Shown here piece by piece: positions 41,603 to 52,869 of a stretch of DNA of 64,000 nucleotides (positions are counted from its first letter, which is position 1; each line of letters opens with the position of its first letter). Position numbers and translations under genes: made by a program. The DNA lies in contig OY282610.1 of assembly GCA_958298945.1 (NCBI GenBank), positions 42,229,667-42,293,666 on the forward strand. Reading direction: 5' to 3'. The stretch comes from Atherix ibis (taxonomy: Eukaryota; Arthropoda; Insecta; Diptera; Athericidae). The notes under the pieces are model-generated. The model had not been told where the DNA came from and ran no database searches. It saw only the letters and a program-made list of their open reading frames with translations.

Positions 41603-43119
41603 GTAAGTACAATTTACTATTAACAAATTATACAAATATTATAGAAAACAACAACAACAAAAAAATAATTTATTCACATCAAATCTATACTATAAGTATA
41701 CTTATTGTCATTTTGAATTTGTCCAACAATAAAAGCTTTCGTAATAAATACGTGTAGTCTTGAATTTTCTATAATGAAAAAATTATCTCATATTTGGTTT
41801 ACCATCATTGCCTAAATTATAAAATGTATTTATAAGATTTAGTGTATGTGACTTTTGTTTATAATAAATTTTGATTAATAGAAAGTTCGATTTATTTACG
41901 ATGCAAGAAGTTTTGTTCGGATCACCTTGAACACACCCATTTCTTCGATGAAAATATAATAAAAAAAAAAACTATCATTGAAATTAAAACAAAATCAAAT
42001 ATGCAAATTTTAATGCAATTTCATTTTATAACAATAAATTTTTTGTTACACTTTGAATATGTATTACGGTACGACAAACAATTGTGTTATTTAATGTTGT
42101 ACCATTAATCTTTTCTGTCAATTTTTGACTGATTTTGACATGTATGCCTACATAACAACATGTCATGTTTTATTTTATGTAAAAGGACTACAATTGATTT
42201 GGTTACCCATGGACGATTTACAAATTGTATTTATGTATTTAATGGCAACCTTGTCGCAGAGATTTGTGCGATTCTATTTTATTCCATTTTATAATATTCG
42301 GTCCCATCCCATTTCATCTCATCCTATTTCGATCTGTGTACCATACCATCCCATTTCATACTATGCCATTCCATTCCAATTCCATCACAATGATGCGTTA
42401 TTTATTGTTCGATTGCGGTATGCATTTAGAAAGCAATCAAGATTACCTTGATGCCATTTCATACCTATACAAATTATCGATGGCATAGAGGTGACTGTGG
42501 CATCAAAGTACATAGTTTGACGCAGTTTTGGCCGTTGGCTTATTGTTTCGATAATTTTGTGGCCACTCTAATGTATGATAAATGGCATTACACCATTTTA
42601 GTTAGATTGCGTATTAACGATTTTGTTGTTTATAATCGTGTCAGTAATTCTCAACAATTTCACAACATCACAATTGATATCATTCATAAAATATGATTGT
42701 TTACCCATCAAAAGAGCCAAAATTGATATTATTGAGGACATCTACTTGCATAAGACATTTAATAATTAGTACTATTTTGGATCATACACGTACGTGTAGA
42801 CTATTTTAATATCTAATCATTATTACCTTTATCACCGATACGCAAACAATTCTAAGCTAAATAGTATAATTACTAAACGATAATTTCTAATTAAATGCAG
42901 CATTACTTATGGTATTATTATACATAAAATAGGAAGTATTTTTCTTTAATATCACTACTATGCTATTGCAATGATATAAAGGGATTTTTTTTTAGAAAAA
43001 TCTCCTATTAGCTTGATAGACTTCGTTCGTCTAACGATATTTCACCTTATTCGTTTATAAGTAAGATTTATCAAACTTTGAAAAATAGGCCCCAGTATCG
43101 GCTATTACTTTAGAATTGG
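41603..43119. other. Intergenic or intronic, no gene seen
   Basis: If the exon at 41563 is real, this would be its first intron. It holds a degenerate CCATT-type repeat (42287-42380). Frames at 42125-42696 come from that repeat and nearby sequence. Confidence 0.4.
42287..42380. repeat. Degenerate CCATT/CCCATTTCAT repeat
   Basis: Many variants of TCCCATTTCAT, CCATACCATCCCATT and CCATTCCATTCCAATTCCAT follow one another over about 100 bp, like an eroded pentanucleotide satellite. Confidence 0.65.
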
Positions 43120-43404
43120 AGGCAAAAAGCCATTTCTTCATGTTTGGAAATAGGAAAAAGTCAGAATGAACCAAATCTGAAGAAAAGCGTGGGAGTTTCG
43201 ATTGAGAAATCAAATTATAACGTAATTCTACTTATTTTACTGTTATACAATAATTTCCGAAGGTGATGGAACAGGACTTTTTTTTATAGAACAGAAACTT
43301 TCTTATAATGAAACCGGACTTTTATCGTTACCAAATAGTTTTCGTTTTTTCTTTATTTCATCATTTAATTGGTCTAATAATATTGAAAATACTATTCTGT
43401 TATA

Positions 43405-44274
43405 CGAGGTCTGTTCGAAAAGTATCGCGAATTTTGAATTTCCGCGGGTTATGTATATTTGTTTTTCGATTTTTTTGTGCCGTTATGTTGGTACTCATAT
43501 CTCTCACTTATGCCGACAAGTTCGGCCATTTTGAATGTTCAGTTAATTTTTGACAGCTGCTTTGCTTGCACGTGTTTTGGCTCGTCTTCGATTTTTGCCC
43601 ATTCCAAAAAATTAATCAAAGAATCTGTTTCGGGAACAAGAAAAAGTCACAGAGAGGGGCAGATCTGGGGAATACGGTGGCTGCGGAATCATTAGTGTGT
43701 TGTTTTTGTCCAAAAATTCGCGCACAAGCAACGATGCGTGAACAGGGGCGTTATCATGGTGCAAAAGCCAATTTTTGTTCTTCCACAAATCCGGGCGTTT
43801 CTGGCGCATTGCTTCTCGCAACTAACGCATAACTTGCAGGTAATATTCCTTATTGACCGTTCTACCCTATGGCAAAAACTCATGATGCGCGTCACCCCTG
43901 CAATCGAAGATAACTGTAAGCAAAACCTTCACATTCGACCGAAGTTGGCGCGCTTTTTTCGGTCTTGACTCGTGCGGCAGCTTCCATTGGGATGATTGAC
44001 CTTTGGTTTCTACGTCATAACCATAAACCCATGATTCGTCACCAGTTATGACCTTCTAGAGCAAATTTGGGTCATCGCGGACACAGTCCAACAGCTCCTT
44101 AGCAATGTTAATGCAATGCTGTTTTTGGTCGAAATTGGGCAAAAAATCGACGACGAGCCAAAACACATTCAAAATGGCCGAGCTTATTGGCATAAGTGAG
44201 AGACATGAGTACCAACATAACGCCACTAAAAATCGAAAATCTCGAAATTCGAGATACTTTTTGAATAGACCTCG
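43405..44274 (-). mobile_element. Mariner family C, internally deleted copy
   Basis: 870 bp. Termini CGAGGTCTGTTCGAAAAGTA and its near complement (TACTTTTTGAATAGACCTCG), TA at 43403-43404 and 44275-44276. The transposase N-terminus is missing: the 5' subterminal sequence is joined directly to text just before D1. Inserted in an older irritans-like remnant. Confidence 0.9.
43612..44105 (-). pseudogene. Family C transposase remnant (middle and C-terminus)
   Basis: Blocks on the minus strand: DCVRDDPNLL, a stop where Glu is expected, VITGDESWVYGYDVETKGQS (D1), SQWKLPHESRPKK, then frame-shifted text, MREAMRQKRPDLWKNKNWLL, D2 in HHDNAPVHASLLVREFL, QPPYSPDLPLSVTFSC (D3 lost by frameshift). The N-terminal DNA-binding domain is absent. 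Confidence 0.87.
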
Positions 44275-44780
44275 TAGTTTTCCTGTTTTGCAAGTTGGTC
44301 AACAATTCTGTTGACTGAACTTTTGTTTCTGGTGTGTAATGGTGAATCCATATGATGTCAACAGCTATGAATTGAATCAAAAACTCATTTGAAAATACAT
44401 GTAAGATGTTACCTACATAACAGGTATCTTATACACATACATTCCATGGTCTCTGAAAAATAATATTATAGATTTTATTAATTAAATTGGATGTCCTGGG
44501 CGCTCAGCTGAACAAAAGTGACCACCAGAACGGAATTCAGTAAACCACTTCTGAATCATTCCATACTGGAGGCTGAGAAGCCTCCATTATACTTTTCATA
44601 CTTGGTTTCAGATATTGTTTTTATTTCTTAAAAAATAGTTTTTCATTCACACACGAAATTAACAAAAATACAAACTAAACTAATAAACAGAAATTTATAA
44701 AAGTTTGTTTGGCATATTTTAATGGATGTTCAATATTAAAAAAAATATTCTTTTGCTGATATTAGCTAAATATATTTCTT

Positions 44781-45859
44781 TTATCATTGACTTATCATAT
44801 TAGATTTATGATATCATAATACAATATTATAAAATCTCAATTTTGAAAGTTTATTTCTTCCAAAAACTATCATTTTAACCAGTCTGAGGAGTATATTTAT
44901 TTACAAATGTCATAAATAATTTAGGAAATAAATCGCGAATGAGTTCCAAGACGATTTTCATTGTTATTAAGAAAAAAAGAACTGACTCAAAATTAAGTAA
45001 AGCACGAGGGACTGATTTAAATATTTTTCATAGTATTTTTTTTTTTCTGAAGAAGGAATATTATTTTGAAAATATTCGATTTTATATTATATATAATAAA
45101 GAGAAAATTTTATATAGTTCTTTATATAAAATTTTCTCTTTATTATATATAATGATGTATGGTAAGAAAATTTTCTACTTTTTCCATAAAAAAACTTTTA
45201 TAAATTGAATTTTTTGAAAAAAATATTTTTACCATATTGTAGTAGATAAAATTTACGACTAGGGAATATAAATGTTTTTTTTTTGACGAAATGCACAAAA
45301 CTTTATTGGAATAGTAAAAATGGTCCAATGAAGTGAATAAAAGTTTTTATAAAATTTACACTTTGTTAGAAACCATCTACAGGATATTTATGAGTATCCA
45401 GCATGAAAATTTAGTGAAAAGTTTTCAAATTCAATTCACACTTGCCTATTACTAAAGAAAAGATACAATATCTTGTTCAAAGATGCGAGAATGTTTAGAT
45501 TGCCGGGTATATCTTAGATGGGTATTTGTTCTTTTATAAAAAAAAAACCTTCTAAATTTGTAAAAGAATATAAATTTGTTTTTCTTATTAAAATATATTT
45601 CAATGAATTTTCAAAACTTATTTTCGGAATATTTAAATAAATTTTTTCGATATTTTATTAATTGATATCTATCAAATTTATTAATTATAAAATTAATACT
45701 AATATTTATTCATTATTTAAGTTATTTCTTTAAAAGAAAGTCCTTACAATCCTAAACTTAATTGCTGAACTTCATAAATTTTTAAAATAATTTATTCTCT
45801 TTTCATTTTTTCCAATTAATTATGCATTTATAATATAGAATAATTTTTTTTTTTATATA
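44781..45859. other. AT-rich spacer with a long hairpin
   Basis: No gene seen. It holds the hairpin at 45086-45153. Short frames at 44939-45328 are shadows of low-complexity sequence and the hairpin. Confidence 0.5.
45086..45153. repeat. Perfect hairpin, 31-bp arms, 6-nt loop
   Basis: Left arm 45086-45116 contains AATAAAGAGAAAATTTTATA. Right arm 45123-45153 is the exact complement. Loop GTTCTT. No terminator or RNA role can be shown. Confidence 0.93.
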
Positions 45860-47136
45860 TAGGGTTTTCCAATAAGAGTGATATGATTTCTAAGTGACGT
45901 TTCGGCCATTTGTAACATGTTATGATCTGTTGTTTTTTTTCATTGGATTCAGTAATGTTTACAATTTTATTATAAGAAGATATACGTAAAAATAACGTTT
46001 ATAAATTATTCAATTTTATTATCAAAATAATCTTTCTCCAATTGCAACTTTTCATGCCCTTTGCCATTTTATGGTCGTAATAATCGTCCAACTGTGCTCG
46101 CTATTCTTCGAATTGTTAAAAATTTCGAGCGTACATTTTCTTTACATAATGTTCAAGTGCCAATAAGACAAAGAACCGCTCGAAGTAATGAAAATATTGC
46201 TGCCGTTCAAGGCAAGTGTTGCTGAAGACCGCATTTTGTTGAGTCCAAGACGTTCTCAAGAATTAGGACTGTCTCAAACCACAACCTGGCGGATTTTGAG
46301 AAAGAATTTGGGCTGGCATTCATATAAAATTGTTATCACTCAAGAACTGAAGTCATTGGACCATCGTACACGTCGTGAATTTGCTGATTTTGTCTTGGAA
46401 CAACTTTAAAACGATAACGATTTTTTTAAGAAAATCATCTTCTCCGATGAGGCTCACTTTCACCTGAGTGGTGCGGTAAATAAACAAAACTGTCGATTCT
46501 GGTGCGAAGAAAATTCACAAATTATTCATGAACACCCATATGCACCTAAATTGACAGTTTGGTGTTGTTTTTGGTCTGGTGGAATCATTCTTTCGAAATA
46601 AAGCTGGTAACACCGTTACTGCCAATGGAAAGCAGTATAGATCGATGATAACCAACTTTTTATGACCAAAATTGGAAGAAGTTGATCTTGACAACATCTG
46701 GTTCCAACAAAACGGGGCTACGTGCCACACAGCACATGCAACAACCGAATTATTGCGAGAAAAGTTTGGAGATTCGATTATTTCAAGAAATTGTGACATT
46801 GAATGGCCTCCAAGAAGTTGTGATTTAACTGGTCTTTAGAAGTTGTCATTGGCCTTTAGCAATAAACCAGACTCTCTTCAAATTTCAGAAGTCAATATTG
46901 AACGTGCTATTCATGACATACAACTTGATTTAGTGGAAAAAGTGCTCAAAAATTGGGTTCATCGAATTCGTTCCTGCAAAAGAAGTCGTATAGGCCATTT
47001 GAATTATGTTTTATTCAGAACTTAATTGTATCGATTGTACTTCACATTAAATAAAAAACATTTGAATTTCCTTAACAATTAGCGTGTGTTTTTTTAAAAA
47101 AAAAAGAAATCATATTACTCTTATTTAAAAACCCTT
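45860..47136 (+). mobile_element. DD41D (rosa-like) mariner, copy 2, full length
   Basis: 1277 bp. Left terminus TAGGGTTTTCCAATAAGAGT after TA. Right terminus ends TTTAAAAACCCTT before TA (47137-47138). Very similar to the 33688 copy throughout, including subterminal sequence. Confidence 0.9.
46000..47025 (+). pseudogene. DD41D transposase, broken (copy 2)
   Basis: Same order as the 33688 copy: N-terminal YQNN(L/R)SPIATF region; LSPRRSQELGLSQTTTWRIL (second HTH) and KSLDHRTRREFADFVLEQL, both cleaner here; a stop at 46409; D1 in SDEAHFHLSGAVNKQNC; D2 in WFQQNGATCHTAHATTELL, where the catalytic Asp reads Asn; and a C-terminus ending LNYVLFRT plus stop at 47025. The SCDLTPLD block after RSCDL is rearranged, so D3 is lost too. 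Confidence 0.88.
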
Positions 47137-47840
47137 TATTATATTTTCATTAATAAATGCAGTAAATCCTTGAAGAATTAATTTTCAACTTCAAACTTGA
47201 TAAACTTTTAATTGAGCACATTAATTATAAGTATTTACGAGTACAATTTGAAAATGTTTCTTTTTTTTTTACACTAAACTTGATAAACATAATTATTTGT
47301 AAAAGTTTCTAATTAAAAGGGAATATTACTTTAGTATTTATATTAGACACTACTATTTACTAGTAAGTAAATTTAAAAAATAAAACCCGTATAATTAGTT
47401 ACAAACTATAAGTGAAATTTATTCATGGTTTTTAAAATTCTAATAGTTAATAATATTATAAATGATATAAATTATTGCTTAAAATATTTATGTATACGAA
47501 AAATATTCAATTTTATAAAAATAATTAATATTTTTCGCAATATGCATTTTAATTGAGAATAAAATTTGTTTAGGTTGAATATTTTTGTATTCTAAACAGG
47601 CATAAACTTTTAGGAACGCATACTCGTAAATTGAAAAATCTTTTAATTCATTCAGTTAACGTAGAAGAAATTACCTTATTCCAGAACCTAGAGTTTTTAA
47701 AAAAGAAAATGAATTTCTTTATTAATTATCTTAAATATGTATTTTATTTATATATACACTTTCAGCTATTTTCTATTTGGTATAAAAAATTTTTTGAGAT
47801 TAATTTACCAGTGTTTGATCTGGTATTGTTCTCAGTATAA

Positions 47841-47910
47841 CTCAAAATAATCGTTCGCCAATTGCAACTTTTCGTGCGCTTTTGCCATTTTATGGTCGTA
47901 ATAATCGTCC
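47841..47910 (+). mobile_element. Orphan 70-bp DD41D fragment
   Basis: TCAAAATAATCGTTCGCCAA through TATGGTCGTAATAATCGTCC is almost identical to the N-terminal coding part of the DD41D copies at about 33850 and 46022, with no flanking element sequence on either side. Confidence 0.88.
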
Positions 47911-49145
47911 TGGACACATTTTTTTTTTGGATAAAGTTTTTGACTAATAATATTACCAAAAGATTATATTTTAAGTATTACTTATCTATTGGCTTGTATA
48001 AAAAAATTATCTGCATTCTGGTATTCATAGTTGTACTAAATATGCTTTGTGCGAGATTATCCGTTTTTTTTTAATATGTAAAATATAGCCTTATAATTTT
48101 ATAATTGTCATACATATTTTTTCATAAGAAATTATTATATTTTAAAACAAATTTACCATTTAATAATAAAAAAGTTTTTAAATCATATATTAAAATAGCA
48201 AAAATATTCTATTATGATTATTAATTTGCAATCGGTACGTTTGGCGCTTTAAGAGGACATTAAATGAGATACATTTTTTGCATAGTTAATACGTTACTAA
48301 AAATCTACAATTGACAAGCTATTGTTTCTATACATTGTGACAAAAATAGTCTTACTATCCGTAGCATAAACTGAATAATTCTCTATATTACTGAAATTAT
48401 TCCAATGGCAAATAATATATTGTATCATGTTATAAGAACATACCGACTGGCTTCGTGATAAAAAAAATATTACTAAATATATTTTATAAAATTTAGCTTC
48501 AAATAATAATAAAAATTTAAATGCATAAAATTGAAAATAATAATTTTACAATTATAAAATTTTGTCAATTTTTGGATAAATATTCTCATCCTAAATATTC
48601 CGGCCGTTCAACTTCAAATACTTTATTCAGCAAAAAATTATTTATGCAAAAAATTCTTTTTATAAAAAAAAAAAATTAATAAACAATTAATGAATAAACT
48701 TAAAAGATTTTAAATCTATTAAAAAGAAACGATTTTAAATATTATTAAAATTTCAAAGTCAATTAATATGATAAGTAGAGAAATTTTCTTCATAAAAAGC
48801 TACCACAAATAAATCAAAATTTCTTTTCTTTCATTTTTTAAAAATATATTTTTATATTATAATTTGCTCTTCTAATATTTAATAAACTTTCTTATTTAGT
48901 TCGTAAGCATATTTATGATAGTGCATAATAGAAAAAAAAACTAATAAATATTAGCGTTGCATAGTCGTATGTGAAAGCATGTCCACATATCGACTACTAT
49001 CGAAAGACCATGAATTTTTTTCTCTCCATATAATTGATTACAAACATTAATAATCATCAGCAGCCATCTATAGTTTATTATCTTTAGTATGAGCATAATT
49101 ATTGTCATAAAAGCCATTGTCGAAAGCATCATCGTCCGAATCACT

Positions 49146-49171
49146 ATAATAATAATAATAATAATAATAAA
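49146..49171. repeat. (ATA)n microsatellite
   Basis: About eight ATA/AAT triplets in a row. Confidence 0.9.
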
Positions 49172-49914
49172 AATCGACGTTATCATTACTGTCAGTAGTA
49201 GATGAGCGAGTAGTAATTACAACGCCAAGAAAAGAAAAGTTTTCACTATTAATCGAATTTAAAGAGTTATACGAAAAAAAATGACCTCAAGTTACGTCAC
49301 GTTTTTCTTATCAAAACTATTTTTTTTTTTTATTTTGGTTCATAATTATCTTCATATAATCATGAAAACTTTGTCGTATATTTTTGTTAGCTATTTGCAT
49401 ATGCAATTAATATAACTACTTTTATGAATATTGAAAGAAAGTTGGAAAAATATTCAAAACTGATTTCGTAATCAATTCAAAACTGACTGAATAATAGTGA
49501 ATTGTTTCACGTTAAAAGGTTATTACGTGTATACGCTTTAGTTTTCTTTTAATAATTGATTCTTATTTTACTCGTATTTGTACTCTTTTAGAATATTAAT
49601 TAACTTTTTGAATAATATCCCACTAGTAAGGTAAAATATTGAATTGGATTGTTTTTTTTGTGTGTTCATAATTTAAAGAATAAACTATTTGAGAAAAAAA
49701 AATATCTAAAAGCATATTGCGTGATAAATTTTTAAAGAACATATTTTTAATGGGCGAAAATACCACTGAATACGCTTAGTAGCGGTTTGCGAACTTGAAA
49801 TAATAATGAACAATATTTAATTTATAAAATATTGGTTAGTCGAAAAAGTTCGTGTTGTTTTCTGAGTAAAATAGAGACTTTTAAATCAAAGTATAAAACT
49901 TCTGTGGTTTCTAG

Positions 49915-50735
49915 TGAATTGAATCAAGTATTTTTCACGGGTCACTCTTGAGCCAGCTTGCTTTCATTAAAAGAGTTCTGCAGAGATCGAAACTTCTCTT
50001 CAGGTAGGTACTTTTCTGTGGCTATATGGTGGATACATCAAAATTCTTTCATAGTGGGAGACGACATGCTTTTCATTGATAAATTCTGGCCATTTTCTCT
50101 TAGTCGCATAGTGTAATCTTCAAGTTGCGCATAGTACAGTACTGACTTAACAGTTTGACCGAACGGTAGCAGCTCATAATGAAAAATTCTCCTTCAGTCT
50201 CACAATGCATACAGCATAACGTTATTGGCAGTCAATTGAAGCTGCAATCTCTCTTTTTCCATTAACTCATTAGACCGATATTCTCGTAATTTAATCAACT
50301 TTCATTACCAGTTATGATTCGTCTTAGAAATAGCTCGATTTCATTGCGCTTTAGCAGCATATCGCGGATGTTAAGAATTTATATTAAATGCATGAAGTAC
50401 TCAAACATTAAGTTTTTTTTGTTGAACCCAGTCTTTCGTAAATGGTGTGACGATGATTGTTTTTATTCATAAGCTATATAATGACTGCTAATATTTTGAT
50501 ACTAAATTTTTTTAATAATTCCATCACTTTTTTTGGTAATTGGCTGACCAGAACGGGGCCCATTTTTGACATCGAAATTTCCAGAACGAAAGCGAGCAAA
50601 CCATTTGCGTGCTGATATTTTTAATGCAGCAATTTCACAATAAACATCAGAGATTTTTTCATACGTCTTTTATGCGTTGTCGCCTTTGTCAAAGTGGCCA
50701 ATTCCCGGAAAGGTAGGAGTGTGGCGCTCCCATCG
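49915..50735 (-). pseudogene. Mellifera-like mariner, decayed
   Basis: Minus-strand blocks: ARKWFARFRSGNFDVKNGPR and SGQPITKKSDGIIKKI (N-terminal half, about 50500-50640), LLKRNEIELFLRRIITGNES (D1 with Asp changed to Asn), WKKRDC, CMHCETEGEFFIMS, LPFGQTVKS-like and LEDYTMRLREK-like text. Truncated before D2. Ends where the family B copy starts. Confidence 0.65.
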
Positions 50736-50739
50736 TTCC

Positions 50740-51915
50740 GTTGTTGATATTCCCTCTAAATCTTAGCGTCATAGCTTGACATTCGCAAAAGTAACGTAGC
50801 CAAGAGTACATCTATCTCTATGTGTGTTGGCGATTTTTTACAATTTTAGAAATGGATTAAAATTTGCAACAACGAACTTGTATTAAATTTTGCGTAAAAA
50901 ACGGATTTAATGGTGCGCGAACGTTGGAAATGTTGGAAAAGTGTTTCGGCACCAGTGGCACGAGCGGTTCAAAAATGGTCGTGAGTCAATCGAAAATGAT
51001 GAACACAGTGACAGACCATCGACATCGAAAACCGACGAAAACATTGATAAAGAAAAAGAAATGTTGGTCAATAACCGCAAATTAACCATCTGAGAGATAG
51101 CGGAGGACTTGAACATTGCCTTTAGATCCGTCCAAGACATTTTGGTTAATGATTTTGGTTTCCGTCGTGTAGCAGCAAAGTTGGTGCCAAAAGACCTCAA
51201 TTTCATTCAAAAAAGAGACCGTGTTGACGTCACAAAAGACATGAATTGCGAGGCTGAATCCGATCCCACCTTCATCAAAAAGATCATTACTGGAGACGAG
51301 ACGTGGGTTTATGAGTACGACACGCAATCCAGACATCCGGCAAGTGAATGGCGTTCACCAAATGAGCCGAGACCGAAAAAACACGTCGTTTTCAGTCAAA
51401 AAAGAAGGCAATGCTCACGGTTTTCATGGATTACAACGTTGTAGTGCGTCATGAATTTTTGCCAGAAGGCGGAACAGTAGGCAGAGAGTATTATTTGGGC
51501 GTTATGAGACGTTTGCGTGAAGCAATTCGCCGAAAGAGACCAGAATTGTGGGTAGAAATCTCATGGATTTTGCACCATGATAATGCACCGTCGCACAGTG
51601 TCATCATTATTCGTAAGTTTTTGACGAAAAATGCAACAAATACCATCCAACAACCACCGAATTCACCTGATTTGGCTCCCTGTGACTTCTTTTTGTTCAA
51701 TCGAGTTAAAAAACTATTACGGGGAACGCGTTCCAACAGCCGATGGTCATACCGAAAACCGAATATAAAAAATGTTTCGAGGATTAGATCAAGCGCTGGC
51801 ATAAGTGTGTTAAAGTCGATGGGGATTATTTTGAAGGGGACAATATAGATTTAGATGAATAAACTTATATTTTTAATTTTCTGAATAAATTCCGGTAACT
51901 TTTTGATCAAGGTGG
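50740..51915 (+). mobile_element. Mariner family B (DD34D), copy 2
   Basis: Begins GTTGTTGATATTCCCTCTAA (50740), the same sequence at which copy 1 ends (17597). Right end is the complement of CCACCTTGATCAAAAAGTTA, followed by TA (51916-51917). The left end has no matching inverted repeat, so either the end is lost or the true boundary lies elsewhere. Confidence 0.78.
50852..51862 (+). pseudogene. Family B transposase, broken (copy 2)
   Basis: ATG at 50852 is followed by a stop at the third codon (Met-Asp-stop-Asn-Leu-Gln). Then QQRTCIKFCVKNGFNGARTL, LEMLEKCFG, a frame change, D1 in IITGDETWVYEYDTQSRHPA, SEWRSPNEPRPKK, TVFMDYNVVVRHEFLPEGG, GVMRRLREAIRRKRPELWVE, D2 in ILHHDNAPSHSVIIIRKFL, D3 in QPPNSPDLAPCDFFLFNRVK, with 34 residues between D2 and D3. 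Frameshifts near 50955, 51420 and 51730. All three catalytic Asp are preserved, unlike copy 1. Confidence 0.9.
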
Positions 51916-52039
51916 TATAGTAAATTTTCTCGTTGTTCTGGTTCACATTTGAACTTGAGTTACTTTTGATACACTACACCGATTTGAAAAATAATTTTAC
52001 ATAACACAAAACTTTAATTATCACCTTAAAGTATATTAA

Positions 52040-52110
52040 TTTAATTGTAGACAGTTGGATGCTCCACCATGATAACAAGAGTCCATGTCATATGGCGATT
52101 TCAATAAGTT
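52040..52110 (+). pseudogene. Small DD34D mariner fragment (D2 block)
   Basis: Reads DSWMLHHDNKSPCHMAISIS, the region around the second catalytic Asp, with nothing recognisable on either side. It abuts an antisense DD41D remnant. Confidence 0.55.
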
Positions 52111-52725
52111 TTCAATAATTTTAACGCAGTTTTTAAAGATATTTTCGCATATTTCGGATTTTAATTTCGACCATTAGTTAATTGCTTTAAAATATAAAAA
52201 TTATCTGCACAAACATAATCTCTTATAAAAATTTGCAAGAAAAAATCCCAACGCATCAAACTGTACGATCTTGTAAGCCATTTGGCATCAACATATCTCG
52301 AAACTATGCTTGCTGAGAAACCAAAATTTGTTGTCCTGTATGGGCTGCCGTACCATCTTGTTTAAATCGCATATAGTTTAGATCAATATATTCAAATGAA
52401 AATGACTGTACTATACAGTCATAGTGATCAGACTTGACGATAACAATCTCTTCTTCTTCATGTTTAAAGAAAATCATGCGAATGACATCTTCAGACCAAA
52501 ATGCATACCAGGCAGTAAATTTTTGCGGATACACTGGGTTCAATAAAGTCTTTTGAGGGTTTTTAGAGCCTCGTATACGATACTTTTATATTGGCCACAG
52601 TCACTTTTCATGACCATACTACCGCCTCCATAGTTCTGTTGCTCCATATGGCAGTTTTGCTTATTGACGTATCCACCAAATGAGAAACGTTCTTTTGTAA
52701 GCAGTTTTTATAATTTGAACGCTTA
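52111..52725 (-). pseudogene. Decayed DD41D mariner transposase
   Basis: Minus-strand blocks: SFGGYVNKQNCHMEQQNYGG-like text near 52650, FTAWYAFWSEDVIRMIFFKH, then a spacer ending NYMRFKQDGTAAHTGQQILV (D2 block, about 52310-52380), then a C-terminal region that lines up with 28500-28640 and 37980-38060. A continuous open frame exists only at 52304-52543. Confidence 0.78.
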
Positions 52726-52869
52726 GTTTAGGGGTTCAACGATTTATAATACAAAATTAGTAATTTGCAACTTGAAAAGTGAATTTTAGAAACGCATAAA
52801 TTTTATTAATAACGGAGAAAAGGGACACTGTGAGAACTCAAATTTATTTTTTACTCTTATTTTGTTCTA

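Larger units (their letters stand above)
43120..44780 (-). pseudogene. Decayed irritans-like mariner, split by a family C insertion
   Basis: Minus-strand C-terminal block SDFFLFPNMKKWLFAS (about 43120-43180) lies left of the inserted element. Right of it are the D1 region with VDIIWIHHYTPETKVQS (DETW mutated to IIW) near 44315-44360 and an N-terminal block IQKWFTEFRSGG near 44530. The text right of 44480 matches 56230-56560. The D2 segment is not recognisable. Confidence 0.65.
47137..49914. other. AT-rich intergenic region
   Basis: No host gene recognised. It holds a 70-bp orphan DD41D fragment (47841-47910) and an (ATA)n tract (49146-49171). Other open frames are low complexity. Confidence 0.5.

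Noticed and set aside
42125..42696. Overlapping frames with Pro/Ser/His-rich repeats
   Set aside because: Produced by the CCATT-type repeat.
45086..45153. Hairpin as a transcription terminator
   Set aside because: Intrinsic terminators do not apply to nuclear Pol II genes, and no gene ends here.
48941..49186. Isoleucine-rich minus-strand frame resembling a membrane segment
   Set aside because: The isoleucine run is the (ATA)n microsatellite read in frame.
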